DNA from: Bilophila wadsworthia ATCC 49260 | GTDB lineage: Bacteria; Desulfobacterota; Desulfovibrionia; Desulfovibrionales; Desulfovibrionaceae | DNA length: 64,000 bases | NCBI RefSeq assembly: GCF_000701705.1 | Contig: NZ_JNJP01000011.1 | Span: 11,410-75,409 of the forward strand | Direction of reading: 5' to 3' | Part shown: in pieces, positions 16,812 to 26,694 of the stretch | Layout: each line of letters starts with the position of its first letter | Position numbering within the stretch: the first letter of the stretch is position 1 | Notes under the pieces: generated by a model | Told to the model about the DNA's origin: nothing | The model's database searches: none | What the model saw: the letters and a program-made list of their open reading frames with translations, nothing else | Position numbers and translations under genes: made by a program

Positions 16812-19157
16812 TCATCCCCTTTTCTTATGGCAGGACGCCGCGATCATGGCGTACAGCTTGTCCGGGTCGAACGGCTTCGAAATATGCCCGTTCATTCCCG
16901 ATGCCTCGGCCTTGATGACGTCGTCCGAGAACACGTTGGCGGTCATCGCCAGAATGATGGCAGTCTTCGCATCATCCCTGCGCAAGGAACGGAGTGCGGC
17001 AGTCGCCGTGTATCCGTCCATGACGGGCATCTGGATATCCATCAGGACAAGCTGATAATACCCTTCCTCCGACCGGGCAAAGATGTTGAGCGCTTGTTCC
17101 CCGTTGTCGGCGACGTCAACGGACGCCCCTTCCATCAGGAGGAGTTCTTTAGCTATTTCTTGGTTGATTTCATTGTCTTCCACGAGCAAGACATGCAATC
17201 CGCCCAAGCGTTGACCTTCGGGCCTGGGCACAGCCGAGGCATGTCCACATCCCCGATCCTCCGCAAAATTTCGCAACAGGTGCACCATGTTGGATTTGAA
17301 AAGCGGCTTCATGATGAAGACGTCCACGCCCGCGGCGAGGAAATCCGCCCCCACATCCGAACAGTCATAGCCCGACAGCATGATGATGGGGAGATCCGGC
17401 CCGACCCTGCGGCGGATTTCCCGGGCCGTATCGAGCCCGTCCATATCCGGCATTTTCCAGTCCAGGATGACCGCGAAGTAGTCGTCCCTTTCCTCATGGG
17501 CGCGCACAATCTCGGCGACGGCTTCTTGCCCGCTCAAGACCCAAAAAGCCCGCATCCCCACTTCCTTGAGCAACAGGCTCGCGTATTCGCAGACATCCCG
17601 TTCGTCATCCACCACAAGCACGGGAAGATCGGTCAAAACAGGGGGTTCCCCGTCTTCGGCATCCCGGAATTTCAGCGCAACGCTCACCGTAAACCGGCTC
17701 CCTTTTCCCAGCGTGCTGTCCACGGTGATCTCGCCGTTCATCATATGGATGATGTTCTGGCTGATCGCCATGCCAAGGCCCGTTCCCTGGATTTTGCTGA
17801 TCCGGGAATCCTCGGCCCGGGAAAACGGTTCGAAGATGCGCCCGACGAACTCCTCGGACATGCCGATCCCGTTGTCTTCAAACGTAAAGTAAAAGACGCT
17901 GGCCCCTTCGGCATGGGTTGGCTTTTCCTCAATGCTGAAATGCAGACGCCCGCCCGCCGGGGTATACTTCACGGCGTTCGACAAGATGTTCACCAAAACC
18001 TGCTGGAGGCGGCTCTCATCCCCATACAGGCCCTCGTGCCTCACCTTGCTGATGTTCATGGTCAGGTGATGCCCCTTTTCAATGATCATCGGCCTGCACA
18101 CCTCGAACACGTTCTGCACCAGATTGGAAAGGCTGAAATCGTTCGCCCGCACATCCAAGCGTCCGCTCTCGATTTTGGACATATCCAAAACTTCGTTGAT
18201 CAGATTGAGCAGATGTTTGCTGGACGTATTGATCTTCTTGAGGCAGTCCCTCACTTTCTGGGTATCCTCAATATGGGCGCCCGCAATCGCCGTCATCCCC
18301 ACAATGGCGTTCATGGGGGTCCGGATGTCATGGGACATCCGGGAAAGAAATTCCGTCTTTCCCTGGTTGGCGTGCTTCGCCACCCGACAGGCGTCTTCCA
18401 GCGCCTGTTGCTGGAGCCGCTGCCGCTCGACCGTTTCCGTCACGTCAATGCCCAGGCTGTAGTAGGACGGTATCCCATCCTCGCTGTCCTTCCCGTCCAT
18501 ATAGCTGAACGTGATGGTCAAGTGACGGATTTTTCCAGACCGGGTCACGATCCGGCCCTGCATGATGCTGCTCCGCCCCGTTTCCTTCGCCTCGTGCATC
18601 GCCGCCTCGGCCTGCTCCAGATCCTCCGGATGAACATACAGGCACTGGCTCTGCAGCTCTTCTTTAAACTGCTCTTCCGTGTAGCCGATGATCGACAGGA
18701 ATTCCGAACCATACCACAGGATTGTGCGTTCATCGCGCGCGTCGAGCCGGGCGATGCCTCCCGGAAGGCTCCGCAGCATCGCCGCCTGCTGTTTTCCCTG
18801 CTTGTCCAGTTTGTTCTTGTACTTGGAGACATCAAAAACGAACTCGATTCTGGATTCCCGCCCGTCCCACAGTACCTTCCGATCTTTCAGGAGATACGTT
18901 TTCCCCAGCTGTTCGTTATAATGCTCCCACTCATAAAATCCTGAATCTTTCAGGTAGTTGTTGGTACAAAAAGGACAAGGCGTATTTCTTCCGTGGAATA
19001 TCTCATAGCAAAGGTACTTTTTTCCAGAAAAGAGTTCTTCCCGAGAAAGATGGAACATATCAAGACCTGCTCGGTTCACATACAGCAATTCATAATTGTT
19101 CAGATCGCTGACATAAACCATATCGTCATATTCTTCGAGTATCCAGTTCCATTCCAT
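16812..19157 (-). CDS. PAS hybrid sensor histidine kinase with two receiver domains
   Basis: 781 residues, soluble. The first PAS-like domain (1-115) contains FHGRNTPCPFCTNNYL near residue 54-69, a CPFC pair that could hold metal or sense redox. A second PAS (about 120-240) follows, then HisKA with SRMSHDIRTPMNAIVGM, HATPase (DNGIGM, GTGLGMAIS), receiver 1 (VLVVDDERDVCEYA, VILDWKMPDMDG, IMKP) and receiver 2 (VLLVEDNEINQEIAKELL, VLMDIQMPVMDG, ISKP). It shares its layout with the next kinase downstream, and the pair probably arose by duplication, although the PAS regions have diverged. AAGGTAGAG lies upstream of the ATG. A phosphorelay ending in an unlinked HPt or c-di-GMP protein is likely but not shown. 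Confidence 0.93.
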   Translation of the reverse strand: MEWNWILEEYDDMVYVSDLNNYELLYVNRAGLDMFHLSREELFSGKKYLCYEIFHGRNTPCPFCTNNYLKDSGFYEWEHYNEQLGKTYLLKDRKVLWDGRESRIEFVFDVSKYKNKLDKQGKQQAAMLRSLPGGIARLDARDERTILWYGSEFLSIIGYTEEQFKEELQSQCLYVHPEDLEQAEAAMHEAKETGRSSIMQGRIVTRSGKIRHLTITFSYMDGKDSEDGIPSYYSLGIDVTETVERQRLQQQALEDACRVAKHANQGKTEFLSRMSHDIRTPMNAIVGMTAIAGAHIEDTQKVRDCLKKINTSSKHLLNLINEVLDMSKIESGRLDVRANDFSLSNLVQNVFEVCRPMIIEKGHHLTMNISKVRHEGLYGDESRLQQVLVNILSNAVKYTPAGGRLHFSIEEKPTHAEGASVFYFTFEDNGIGMSEEFVGRIFEPFSRAEDSRISKIQGTGLGMAISQNIIHMMNGEITVDSTLGKGSRFTVSVALKFRDAEDGEPPVLTDLPVLVVDDERDVCEYASLLLKEVGMRAFWVLSGQEAVAEIVRAHEERDDYFAVILDWKMPDMDGLDTAREIRRRVGPDLPIIMLSGYDCSDVGADFLAAGVDVFIMKPLFKSNMVHLLRNFAEDRGCGHASAVPRPEGQRLGGLHVLLVEDNEINQEIAKELLLMEGASVDVADNGEQALNIFARSEEGYYQLVLMDIQMPVMDGYTATAALRSLRRDDAKTAIILAMTANVFSDDVIKAEASGMNGHISKPFDPDKLYAMIAASCHKKRG

Positions 19158-19755
19158 ATTTCTCTACCTTCAGGATCATTATAGATCGTATAACGGATCA
19201 AAAATGATAATAGAAAACTGGGTTATCGGCTCAAGAGGTATTTCTGCAATCTTTTCTAGCGAATCCAGATACGGAAATGCCGTAATACAATATCAGGAAA
19301 CCCTCCCAGCAGAATGGAGAGCCTTTCCAGCATACATTTCGATGGCACATGAGCCTTAATGTTTTACACTAAAATATTTAATATAATATTTTATAGGCTT
19401 CATTTAATGTGACACGTATCATAAACCTATTCAAGATGTTTTTACAGCGAAATAAAACTGCATATACCTGTATAAACACATTCAAAACAGAGAAACAAGA
19501 AGAAAATATGAAAGACAACGCGTCATAAAGAACAAAAACCATCATAAAAAACGAAATATCCGTTATGTTACGCGACTCGTTCTTTAAAAAGAGATCAGTG
19601 CAGAAAAGAAAAAACGGCGCAGTCTCCCCGGTCCCTTCCATTTGGCCGGGCATTTCCTCCCCGCATGGGAATGGGGTTACCGAAAAAGTGCGTCATCTTG
19701 CCGTGAGTGCCGTTCATGAAAAAGGCGAACCAAGAAAAGGTCGCCCCATCGGACA
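19158..19755. other. AT-rich intergenic region upstream of the kinase pair
   Basis: About 600 bases without a credible gene. The part 19200-19560 is clearly AT-richer than the flanks and should hold the promoter of the kinases on the minus strand. A 91-codon minus-strand frame (19378-19653) has no recognisable feature and no good start signal. Confidence 0.5.
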
Positions 19756-19756
19756 T

Positions 19757-19781
19757 AAAAAAAGGCATCCAAAAGGATGCC
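19757..19781 (-). terminator. Intrinsic terminator of the PAS-GGDEF gene
   Basis: Read on the minus strand: GGCATCC, TTTT loop, GGATGCC, then seven T. It lies about 145 bases past the stop of the GGDEF gene. Confidence 0.85.
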
Positions 19782-19925
19782 TCCGTCTTGGGGCTGATTG
19801 CCTTTGAAGTGTTGCGCCTTTCAAAGGGCCATCTTGCCGGAAATACCATTTTTGCCGAATCCGCGCTGTGTTGCGGCGCACTGAATATGCGTTCGGCGTC
19901 AAGGCCTTTTCAAAATGGGGAAGGC

Positions 19926-21623
19926 CTAATACCTGTCGTCTTCAATCGAGACGACGACGTCCATGTTTTGCTCGATCCACTGTTTGATCCGCTCATGGGC
20001 CGCTTTCCGGTGGAAACGTTTTTCCTTGAGCATTTCCCGATCGGCTTCCACGAGGATCGCGGAGGCTGGGATATCGGCGGATTCGGCACAAGCCAGCCCA
20101 AAAGAAACCAGCGCGGGCATCTGATCGGAACAGGCGTTGTGCCGATCAAAGTTCCTCCGCAGCTTGGCAAGGATCTCCTCGCCAGCCTCACGTGGGCATG
20201 TGGGCAGCAGGATAACGATCTCGTCCCCGCCCATCCGGGCCACGCAATCCGATGTGCGCACGCTTTCCTTGCACAAGGCCGCCACGGTCTGGAGCAACTT
20301 GTCTCCGACAAGATGCCCCATGTAATCGTTCGCCAGCTTCAATCCGTTGACGTCACAAGAGATCACGCACAACGGGCGGATCCCTTTGTTCTCGATGTTC
20401 GCCAGCTTGATATCAAAGTAGGTCCGGCTGTGCAGGCCCGTCAGCGCATCGTTCTGGGCGAGCTTTTCGAAATAATCCCTGTCCGCCTGGGAAGCCGTGA
20501 TGTTGGTGTGCAAGCCGACGATGCGGGTGGCCCGCCCCTTTGCGTCGCGGTGCGTCACGTAACCCCGCCCGAGGATCCAAGCATAGCTCCCGTCCAGGCG
20601 CTTCAAGCGGTACGTACACTCGAACGTGTCGCCGTATTTCGGGGAATCCGCCAGCTTACGCTGCGGTTCCACGATTTTTTTGAGATCGTCCGGATGGATC
20701 TTCTCTTTCCACGTTTCAAGGCGCCCGGGGAACTGTTCCGCCGTGTACCCGAGCATGGAAAGCCAGCGCGGGCTGTAATACACTTCGTCCGTAATGGGGT
20801 TCCAGTCCCACAGGCCGTCCCCGGCTGCATTGAGCGCGGAAAGCAGGCTGCCGTTTTCCGGCGTCCGTTGTTCGTGGCGTTCCTCAACAAACCCAAAAGG
20901 CTGCCAGGTGCCCGACATGCTGACGGCGTGACCATCCGCATCACGGCTCAGGATGGAGCCCCGCACCCATATTTTGACATACGAGCCGTCTTCCTTGCGG
21001 ACCCGCAGATCATCCGTAAGCTCGTCTCCGAACAACGGCTGTTCGATGATGAGCTGATAGCGGCAATCGGTGCCTTCTTCGGGGTGGAGACGCTCTTTCC
21101 ATTCATCAAGGTTGAACACACGCGGTATGGCCTCGGCATACCCGAGCAGGCGGGAGCCGTTGGCGTCGACCCACAGCGTCCTCTTTTCCAGCGAACAGTT
21201 CCAGAAACAGATCTGCGCCTGCCCTTTGGACACGGTGCTCACCGGAGGCAGATAGGCCATCGTGCCGGGAGCGATCTCAAATTGCCCTGCGATGCGGATC
21301 GCCCGGCCTTCGGCGTCCCTTTCCAATACAATCAGCCGTTCTCGGACAAAAAAGTTTTCGACCGGATACGCCGTCTCCAGAAAGCCCCTGTCCCCGCCGA
21401 TAACGCCTTCACGCAGCTCGCAAAGCGACTGCAGGCAACCTTCCGGGATATGTTCAAAAAATGCCGCCATTGTGGCGGGGCTTTCCCCATCGGACAAGCC
21501 AAAGGCCAACCTGGTTCCCTTGCTGAAGAAAAGCCGATCCGAAGGGATATGCCATTCCCAAAGTTTTTCAGTGGAATCGAGAGGAATTGAAGGGGAAAAG
21601 GCAATAGGGTCGGTCTGGATCAT
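19926..21623 (-). CDS. PAS-PAS-GGDEF protein, probable diguanylate cyclase
   Basis: 565 residues, cytoplasmic. PAS-like domains cover about 15-120, 135-250 and 265-390 (the last with YYSPRWLSMLGYTAEQFPGR and a PAC motif), then a GGDEF domain from about 395 (NDALTGLHSRTYFD). The active site reads RMGGDEIVILLP; Ile in place of Phe in the fifth position is a small change seen in active enzymes. An RxxD inhibitory site (RTSD) sits five residues before it, so product inhibition by c-di-GMP is expected. The start at 21623 has GAGAG about 8 bases away. It is transcribed alone toward its terminator and stands next to the two hybrid kinases, which suggests a local signalling island. Confidence 0.92.
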   Translation of the reverse strand: MIQTDPIAFSPSIPLDSTEKLWEWHIPSDRLFFSKGTRLAFGLSDGESPATMAAFFEHIPEGCLQSLCELREGVIGGDRGFLETAYPVENFFVRERLIVLERDAEGRAIRIAGQFEIAPGTMAYLPPVSTVSKGQAQICFWNCSLEKRTLWVDANGSRLLGYAEAIPRVFNLDEWKERLHPEEGTDCRYQLIIEQPLFGDELTDDLRVRKEDGSYVKIWVRGSILSRDADGHAVSMSGTWQPFGFVEERHEQRTPENGSLLSALNAAGDGLWDWNPITDEVYYSPRWLSMLGYTAEQFPGRLETWKEKIHPDDLKKIVEPQRKLADSPKYGDTFECTYRLKRLDGSYAWILGRGYVTHRDAKGRATRIVGLHTNITASQADRDYFEKLAQNDALTGLHSRTYFDIKLANIENKGIRPLCVISCDVNGLKLANDYMGHLVGDKLLQTVAALCKESVRTSDCVARMGGDEIVILLPTCPREAGEEILAKLRRNFDRHNACSDQMPALVSFGLACAESADIPASAILVEADREMLKEKRFHRKAAHERIKQWIEQNMDVVVSIEDDRY

Positions 21624-22182
21624 GTGCGTTCTCTCTAGAATGACAAACTGGACTTGAAAAACACACCGTCAGAGCGTGCCCCTGCGTGATATTCATGCGG
21701 CATCCCGGGGCTTCTCCCGCAATCAGACGAAACGCCGCAAGCGGAAACAGAGCCGATCAAGACCAGCCTGGAAGGATTTCTCCCGTTTTTCATGTGCCGT
21801 CTTGCGGCATCATATAGAAAAGAAGGAAAAGCCGATAGTCCTTTCTTTGAGGCATCTTTTGTTGCTCATGAGAAATCTCCGATCGAGAGGAAGACGCCGC
21901 TTTCTCTCTGCGGGCGCATATCGTGCATCACTCCGGCGTTGCCTCCTTGCGTAACGCCTCCTTCTCCCTTCCCGCTTTCACAATACACTCCTGATCCATT
22001 CCCTCCATATTCCCGGCCGTTTTGGAGCGCCGCCTTGTACAGCCCCATGCTTCAGGTATCCGCCGGGGCTCTTGCCCAACCCCGGATGCCTCCTCGGGGC
22101 TTTGCCCCTTTGCGTCACCAAAAGGAAACTGGACGAGCGCCCCCCTTTGGGGTAGGAAGTCCCCCCTCAAAAGGAAACGCCC
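21624..22182. other. Divergent promoter region between the GGDEF and MFS genes
   Basis: About 560 bases without a supported gene. Several short frames lack ribosome binding sites. Near 22060-22115 there are repeated CGGGGCT/TTGCCCC pairs that could form small hairpins in the MFS leader. Confidence 0.5.
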
Positions 22183-23346
22183 ATGCCATTCATTCCATTA
22201 TTTCAGTCCCCCAAGAGTTTTTACCGGCTCGCCGTGGCAAGCTTCTTTTTCCTGCAAGGGCTGGTCTTCGCCAGCTGGGCCAGCCGTATCCCCGACATCA
22301 AGCAGGCCCTCGCTCTCAACGAGGCGCAGCTCGGCGGCGTCCTGTTCGCCATCCCCGTGGGGCAGATGTCGGCGATGGCCCTGTCCGGCTATCTGGTCAG
22401 CCGCTTCGGAAGCCATAGGATGCTGCTCCTCGCGGCCCTGCTCTATTCGGGGACCCTCATGGCCCTCGGCTTCATCAGCGAAACGTGGCAGCTTTTCGCC
22501 ATGCTGGTATTCTTCGGCGTCGCGGCCAACCTGCACAACATCTCGGTGAACACACAGGCCGTCGGCGTCGAACGCCTCTACCGCCGCAGCATCATGGCCG
22601 CCTTCCACGGCCTGTGGAGCCTCGCCGGGTTCGTCGGAGGGATCGTCGGCGCGCTGTTCGCGGCGTTCTCCGTCAGTACCCGCGTGCACTTCAGTTTCAT
22701 CTTCGCCGTCTGCATGGGCATCGTGGCGATCATGTTCCGGTTAACCCTGCCGCGCGACAGGGCACGCGACACGGCGCCCGGACACAAACGCCCCAAGGGG
22801 AAAATCGATCCCTATGTCGTCCTGCTCGGGCTGATCGCTTTCGGCTGCATGGCGAGCGAAGGGACCATGTACGACTGGAGCGCCGTATACTACGAAGCGA
22901 TCATCAAGCCGTCGCCGGAACTGATCCGCCTCGGCTATATCGCATACATGTGCACGATGGTCTGCGGCAGGTTCATGGCGGACGGGCTTGTAACCCGGTT
23001 CGGGGTCATCCGTATCCTGCAAGCCAGCGGCGCGCTCATCGCCGCCGGGCTGCTGATCTCCGTTCTCCTGCCCCATGTGGCCACGGCGACGTTCGGCCTC
23101 GCGCTGGTGGGCTTCGGCACGGCTTCGGTGGTGCCGGTCTGCTACAGCATGGCCGGGAAATCCCAGATCATGCATCCGAGCGTGGCGCTGGCCGTGGTTT
23201 CAACCATCGGGTTCCTCGGCTTCCTGCTCTGCCCGCCGGTCATCGGCTTCATCGCCCACGCGTCGAGCCTGCGCCATTCCTTTGCCCTCATTGCCGTGTT
23301 CGGGCTCATGACCGCTGTGCTGGCGCGGTTCCTGCGGCGGAACTGA
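22183..23346 (+). CDS. MFS transporter (YbjJ-like)
   Basis: 387 residues with twelve hydrophobic segments. Segment 1 starts after YRLAVASFFFLQGLVFASWASRIPDIK, a pattern seen in the YbjJ/fucose-permease-like branch. The loop between helices 2 and 3 carries SGYLVSRFGSHRML, the MFS motif A. A basic loop (LPRDRARDTAPGHKRPKGK, about 186-204) separates the halves. AAAGGA lies 8 bases before the ATG. It is monocistronic with its own terminator, so operon context gives no hint of the substrate. Confidence 0.88.
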   Translation: MPFIPLFQSPKSFYRLAVASFFFLQGLVFASWASRIPDIKQALALNEAQLGGVLFAIPVGQMSAMALSGYLVSRFGSHRMLLLAALLYSGTLMALGFISETWQLFAMLVFFGVAANLHNISVNTQAVGVERLYRRSIMAAFHGLWSLAGFVGGIVGALFAAFSVSTRVHFSFIFAVCMGIVAIMFRLTLPRDRARDTAPGHKRPKGKIDPYVVLLGLIAFGCMASEGTMYDWSAVYYEAIIKPSPELIRLGYIAYMCTMVCGRFMADGLVTRFGVIRILQASGALIAAGLLISVLLPHVATATFGLALVGFGTASVVPVCYSMAGKSQIMHPSVALAVVSTIGFLGFLLCPPVIGFIAHASSLRHSFALIAVFGLMTAVLARFLRRN

Positions 23347-23429
23347 ACCGTCCCGCCTTCCCCGTAAAGGGAAACGCCCCGTTGGAACGACGGTGTTGTT
23401 CCCTCTTCCAAACGGCGGCCTTCCCAACA

Positions 23430-23471
23430 AAAGAGCCTTTTTCCCATCCTCTTGAGGAAAGGGCTCTTTTT
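23430..23471 (+). terminator. Intrinsic terminator after the MFS gene
   Basis: AAAGAGCCTTTTTCC pairs with GGAAAGGGCTCTTTTT around an 11-base loop, followed by a T run. Confidence 0.85.
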
Positions 23472-23698
23472 GCGGACAGCGCCCTGAAAAGGGTTACGGG
23501 TTGCCGGAAAGCCTTCATTATGGCAGAACGCTTCTAACACCGTGGGGTGTTCCCGCAGGAACGCCTGACTTGCCGGCCTTGCCCCGGAACAGGGCCTGCC
23601 GCGTAAGGCAAAGGGGTTCCGCCGGACCCGTCCCGCCGTCCCCCCTTCTTTCGATCCTTTAAGAAGCGGCCGCATGGCCGCCGACAACAGGACAGACG

Positions 23699-25030
23699 AT
23701 GGAACTCACCTCCGAATCTGTACTGGCCCTCGCCCCGGACGCCTCCTCCGTCAAGGCGGCGCAAGCTCTGCTCAAACCCGGCCAGTGGCCGACGCTCGGC
23801 TTCAACGAAAACGCCGTATGGGGCGAATGCAAAGGCAGCGGCTCCAAACCTTACCAAGTCGAAGCCGACCTGTCCGGGCCGGTCTTCAAGTGCACCTGCC
23901 CGAGCCGGAAATTTCCCTGCAAGCATTCCCTGGCCCTGCTCCTGCTCCGCGTCCAGCAAGAGGCCGCCTTTACGCAGGGCGAAGCGCCCGATTGGGTAAA
24001 GGAATGGCTTGACGCACGCGAAAAACGCGCTGCGCGTCAGGAGCAAAAGCAGGAAAACAAGGGCCAGCCCGCCGATCCCGCCGCCGCAGCCAAGCGCGAG
24101 GCGTCCCGCCTCAAACGCATGGCTGCCGGCTTGGACGATCTGGAGCGCTGGATGTGCGACCTCATACGCCACGGCCTCGGGCAGCTCTCCGGGACTCCCG
24201 CCTGGCAGGAGGAAGCCGCCGCGCGCATGGTCGACGCGCAGCTTCCCGGCATCGCCGCGCGGTTGCGGAACCTGCAAGGCGTCACGTCCTCCGGGGAGGA
24301 CTGGCCCGGCGTGGTGCTGGCCCAGTTTGGGCAGCTGCAGCTCCTCATCGACGCCTTCCGCCACCTTGACGCACTGTCCCCGGAGGAACAGGCGGATGTC
24401 CGTGCCGCCCTCGGCCTGTCCCCGGATAAGGACGAAGTGCTCGCCACCGGGGAACGCCTGAGCGATCTCTGGTTGGTGCTCGGCGTGGGCTATGCCGAAG
24501 AAAACAGGCTCTGGCGGCGGCGCGTCTGGCTGCGCGGGCAGAACAGCGGGCGCGCGGCCCTGCTGCTGGATTTCTCGCACGGCGGCAAGCATTTCGAACA
24601 GAGCTTCGTCGTCGGCAGCCTTGCGGATATGACGCTGGCCTTCTATCCGGGCGCGGTTCCCCTGCGGGCCATCGCCACGGGCGATCCCGTCCGGGCCAAA
24701 ACGGCTCCCATCCCTACGGTTTCCCTCCGCGAAGCGCTGGAAGGCATGGCCAAAGCCATCGCCGCACAGCCGTGGCAATGGCCCCTGCCCCTCATGGTCA
24801 GCGACGGCGTCCCTTGCCGCTCCGATGATTCGTGGTTCCTGCAGACGGATGCAGGCGACCGCCTCCCGCTCTCCATAACCGACAACGACGGCTGGGAATT
24901 GCTCACGCAAGGCGGCGGACGCCCCCTGAGCGTCTGGGGCGAATGGGACGGAGCCCGGTTTCAGCCCCTAAGCGCGTGGGAGCCCGGAACGTCCGGTTCC
25001 CCGCTGTGGCGAGAAGGAGCCCGCCCATGA
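23699..25030 (+). CDS. SWIM zinc finger protein, first gene of the MoxR-VWA operon
   Basis: 443 residues. The SWIM motif is complete near residues 61-78: FKCTCPSRKFPCKHSLAL, the CxCx(n)CxH zinc ligand set of a protein- or DNA-binding finger. A Lys/Glu-rich linker (about 105-140) follows, then a large domain that I do not recognise beyond this family (WLRGQNSGRAALLLDFSHGG near 275-295). AGGACAG precedes the ATG. It overlaps the DUF5691 gene by ATGA and leads an operon with DUF5691, a MoxR-type AAA+ ATPase, DUF5682 and a VWA protein. SWIM fingers usually recruit a partner or substrate; that role is inferred here. No membrane or export signal is present. Confidence 0.85.
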   Translation: MELTSESVLALAPDASSVKAAQALLKPGQWPTLGFNENAVWGECKGSGSKPYQVEADLSGPVFKCTCPSRKFPCKHSLALLLLRVQQEAAFTQGEAPDWVKEWLDAREKRAARQEQKQENKGQPADPAAAAKREASRLKRMAAGLDDLERWMCDLIRHGLGQLSGTPAWQEEAAARMVDAQLPGIAARLRNLQGVTSSGEDWPGVVLAQFGQLQLLIDAFRHLDALSPEEQADVRAALGLSPDKDEVLATGERLSDLWLVLGVGYAEENRLWRRRVWLRGQNSGRAALLLDFSHGGKHFEQSFVVGSLADMTLAFYPGAVPLRAIATGDPVRAKTAPIPTVSLREALEGMAKAIAAQPWQWPLPLMVSDGVPCRSDDSWFLQTDAGDRLPLSITDNDGWELLTQGGGRPLSVWGEWDGARFQPLSAWEPGTSGSPLWREGARP

Positions 25031-26685
25031 ACATGCCCTTCCTGACCATGCAGGCGCTGCTCGGCACGGATAAGCGCCCGCCCGAACTTCCCGCCGACGA
25101 CAGCGAACCCGGACGGCTCACGCAAGCCATTGCCGCCACGCGGGACGGCTCCGAAAACGCCGAAGCGCTCAGGCTGCTCCGTGCCGCCGGGGTGCAGGCC
25201 GTCTGCGGGCTGGCGGGGTACCAGCCGCCCCGCGCCGACTCCGCCCTCCCCGAGCCCTGCCCGCCGGAACCCCGCGCGTCCGTCGACAAGGCCGCCGTCA
25301 TCGACGTATTGCGCCAAGTCCTTTCCAGCGGCTCCGACCGTATGCGCCTTGAAGCCTTCAGGCTCATGCTCGGCGCGGGGAAAGTGCTCCCTCCGGCGCT
25401 GCTCCCGCAGGCGCTGGAGCTTGGGCGCCGCACGCCGTCCCTGCGCGGGCCCATCGCCCTGATCGCCGGGGAACGCGGCCGCTGGCTCGGCGGACGGAAC
25501 GCCGCATGGAACCTCTTCGCCACCAATGCCGAAAACGAGCTTGATCCCGAAGTATGGGACAACGGCACGCTTATGCAGCGCGAAGCCTATCTCAAGTCCC
25601 TCCGCGCGCAGGATCCCGCCAAGGCCCGTGAACGCTTTGAAACGGCCTCAGCGTCCTTCGATGCCCGCGAACGCGCCGCCTTTACCGGGTGCCTCGGCGA
25701 AGGCCTGAGCGCGGCGGACGAAGCCTTTCTCGAAACCCTGCTGGAAAAGGATCGCAGCAAGGAAGTGCGTCAAGCCGCCGCCTCCCTGCTCGTCCGCCTG
25801 CCGGAAAGCGGCTATGTCCGGCGCATGGGCGAACGCCTTGCCGCCTGCATCGTCGTCCCGGAGGCCAGGGGAGGGCTCATCGGACGTATCGCCTCAGCCT
25901 TCTCCGCGCCGCTCCCGGCCGTCGAGCCCCCGGAATCCTTCGATCCCGAGTGGAAAAAGGACTTGCTGGAAGAAAAAAAGCCGCAGTACGAGGAATTCGG
26001 CCCGCGCGCCTGGTGGCTCTATCAGATAGGGCGCTGCGTACCGCTGGCGTGGTGGGAGGCGCATACCGGCCTGTCGCCCGAAGCCCTCATCGACTGGGCG
26101 CAGAAAACCGACTGGCGAAACGTGTTGCTCCGCAGCTGGCTGGAGGCCGCCCGCCGTGAGCGCCATGCGGCATGGGCCTCCGCCCTGCTCGCGCATGTGT
26201 TCAAGGAACAGATTGAGGTTTCCGTGGGCAAGGGCCGGTTCAGCGCCTTCGCATTCATCGGCCTTCTGCCGCCCCCCGAGCGTGAGGCGGCCCTTCTTGA
26301 ACGCTTCCCCTGCCCCGCCTCCGCGGGCGGCGGGGCCACGTTCGCACAGCAACACTATAAACAGGTGATGCAGTTCGGACGTTTCGCCGCATCCGAATGG
26401 GAGGGGGATGCAACCTTTTCCCTTGAAGGCGGACACTCCCTCGTCCGGCGGATCCGCTTCTGGGCGGACCATTCCGACGGCATCGGCCAAATAAGTTACC
26501 AGACCTCCATCGCGCTGGGGCACATCATCGAGGCCACCTTTTGGCTGCTCCCGGTTTCCTTGCTGGATGATCTGCTTGAGGGCTGGCCCCACGGAGAAAA
26601 CGGGGCCCCCTTCTGCCGATCCGGGTACGACTTTCTGACCACGGCCATAAGGACCCGCAAGGCCCTTCACCAATACTTTGCCTGA
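25027..26685 (+). CDS. DUF5691 family protein of the MoxR-VWA operon
   Basis: A 552-residue protein matching the DUF5691 family, which is known to me only through this conserved neighbourhood. The start at 25027 overlaps the stop of the SWIM gene (ATGA), although the frame is open 65 codons further up inside that gene. The middle part (about 250-330) has a helical-repeat look (LRAQDPAKARERFETASASF, LLEKDRSKEVRQAAASLLVR), like HEAT-type repeats, which suits a scaffold. A conserved motif WWLYQIGRCVPLAWWE lies near 335-350. No catalytic motif and no membrane helix are visible. It sits 9 bases before the AAA+ gene. A platform or adaptor for the ATPase is my inference. Confidence 0.78.
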   Translation: MNMPFLTMQALLGTDKRPPELPADDSEPGRLTQAIAATRDGSENAEALRLLRAAGVQAVCGLAGYQPPRADSALPEPCPPEPRASVDKAAVIDVLRQVLSSGSDRMRLEAFRLMLGAGKVLPPALLPQALELGRRTPSLRGPIALIAGERGRWLGGRNAAWNLFATNAENELDPEVWDNGTLMQREAYLKSLRAQDPAKARERFETASASFDARERAAFTGCLGEGLSAADEAFLETLLEKDRSKEVRQAAASLLVRLPESGYVRRMGERLAACIVVPEARGGLIGRIASAFSAPLPAVEPPESFDPEWKKDLLEEKKPQYEEFGPRAWWLYQIGRCVPLAWWEAHTGLSPEALIDWAQKTDWRNVLLRSWLEAARRERHAAWASALLAHVFKEQIEVSVGKGRFSAFAFIGLLPPPEREAALLERFPCPASAGGGATFAQQHYKQVMQFGRFAASEWEGDATFSLEGGHSLVRRIRFWADHSDGIGQISYQTSIALGHIIEATFWLLPVSLLDDLLEGWPHGENGAPFCRSGYDFLTTAIRTRKALHQYFA

Positions 26686-26694
26686 GAGAAAACC

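Noticed and set aside
16755..18944. 729-codon plus-strand frame opposite the hybrid kinase
   Set aside because: Exact antisense of PAS-HisKA-receiver coding DNA; no ribosome binding site or motif.
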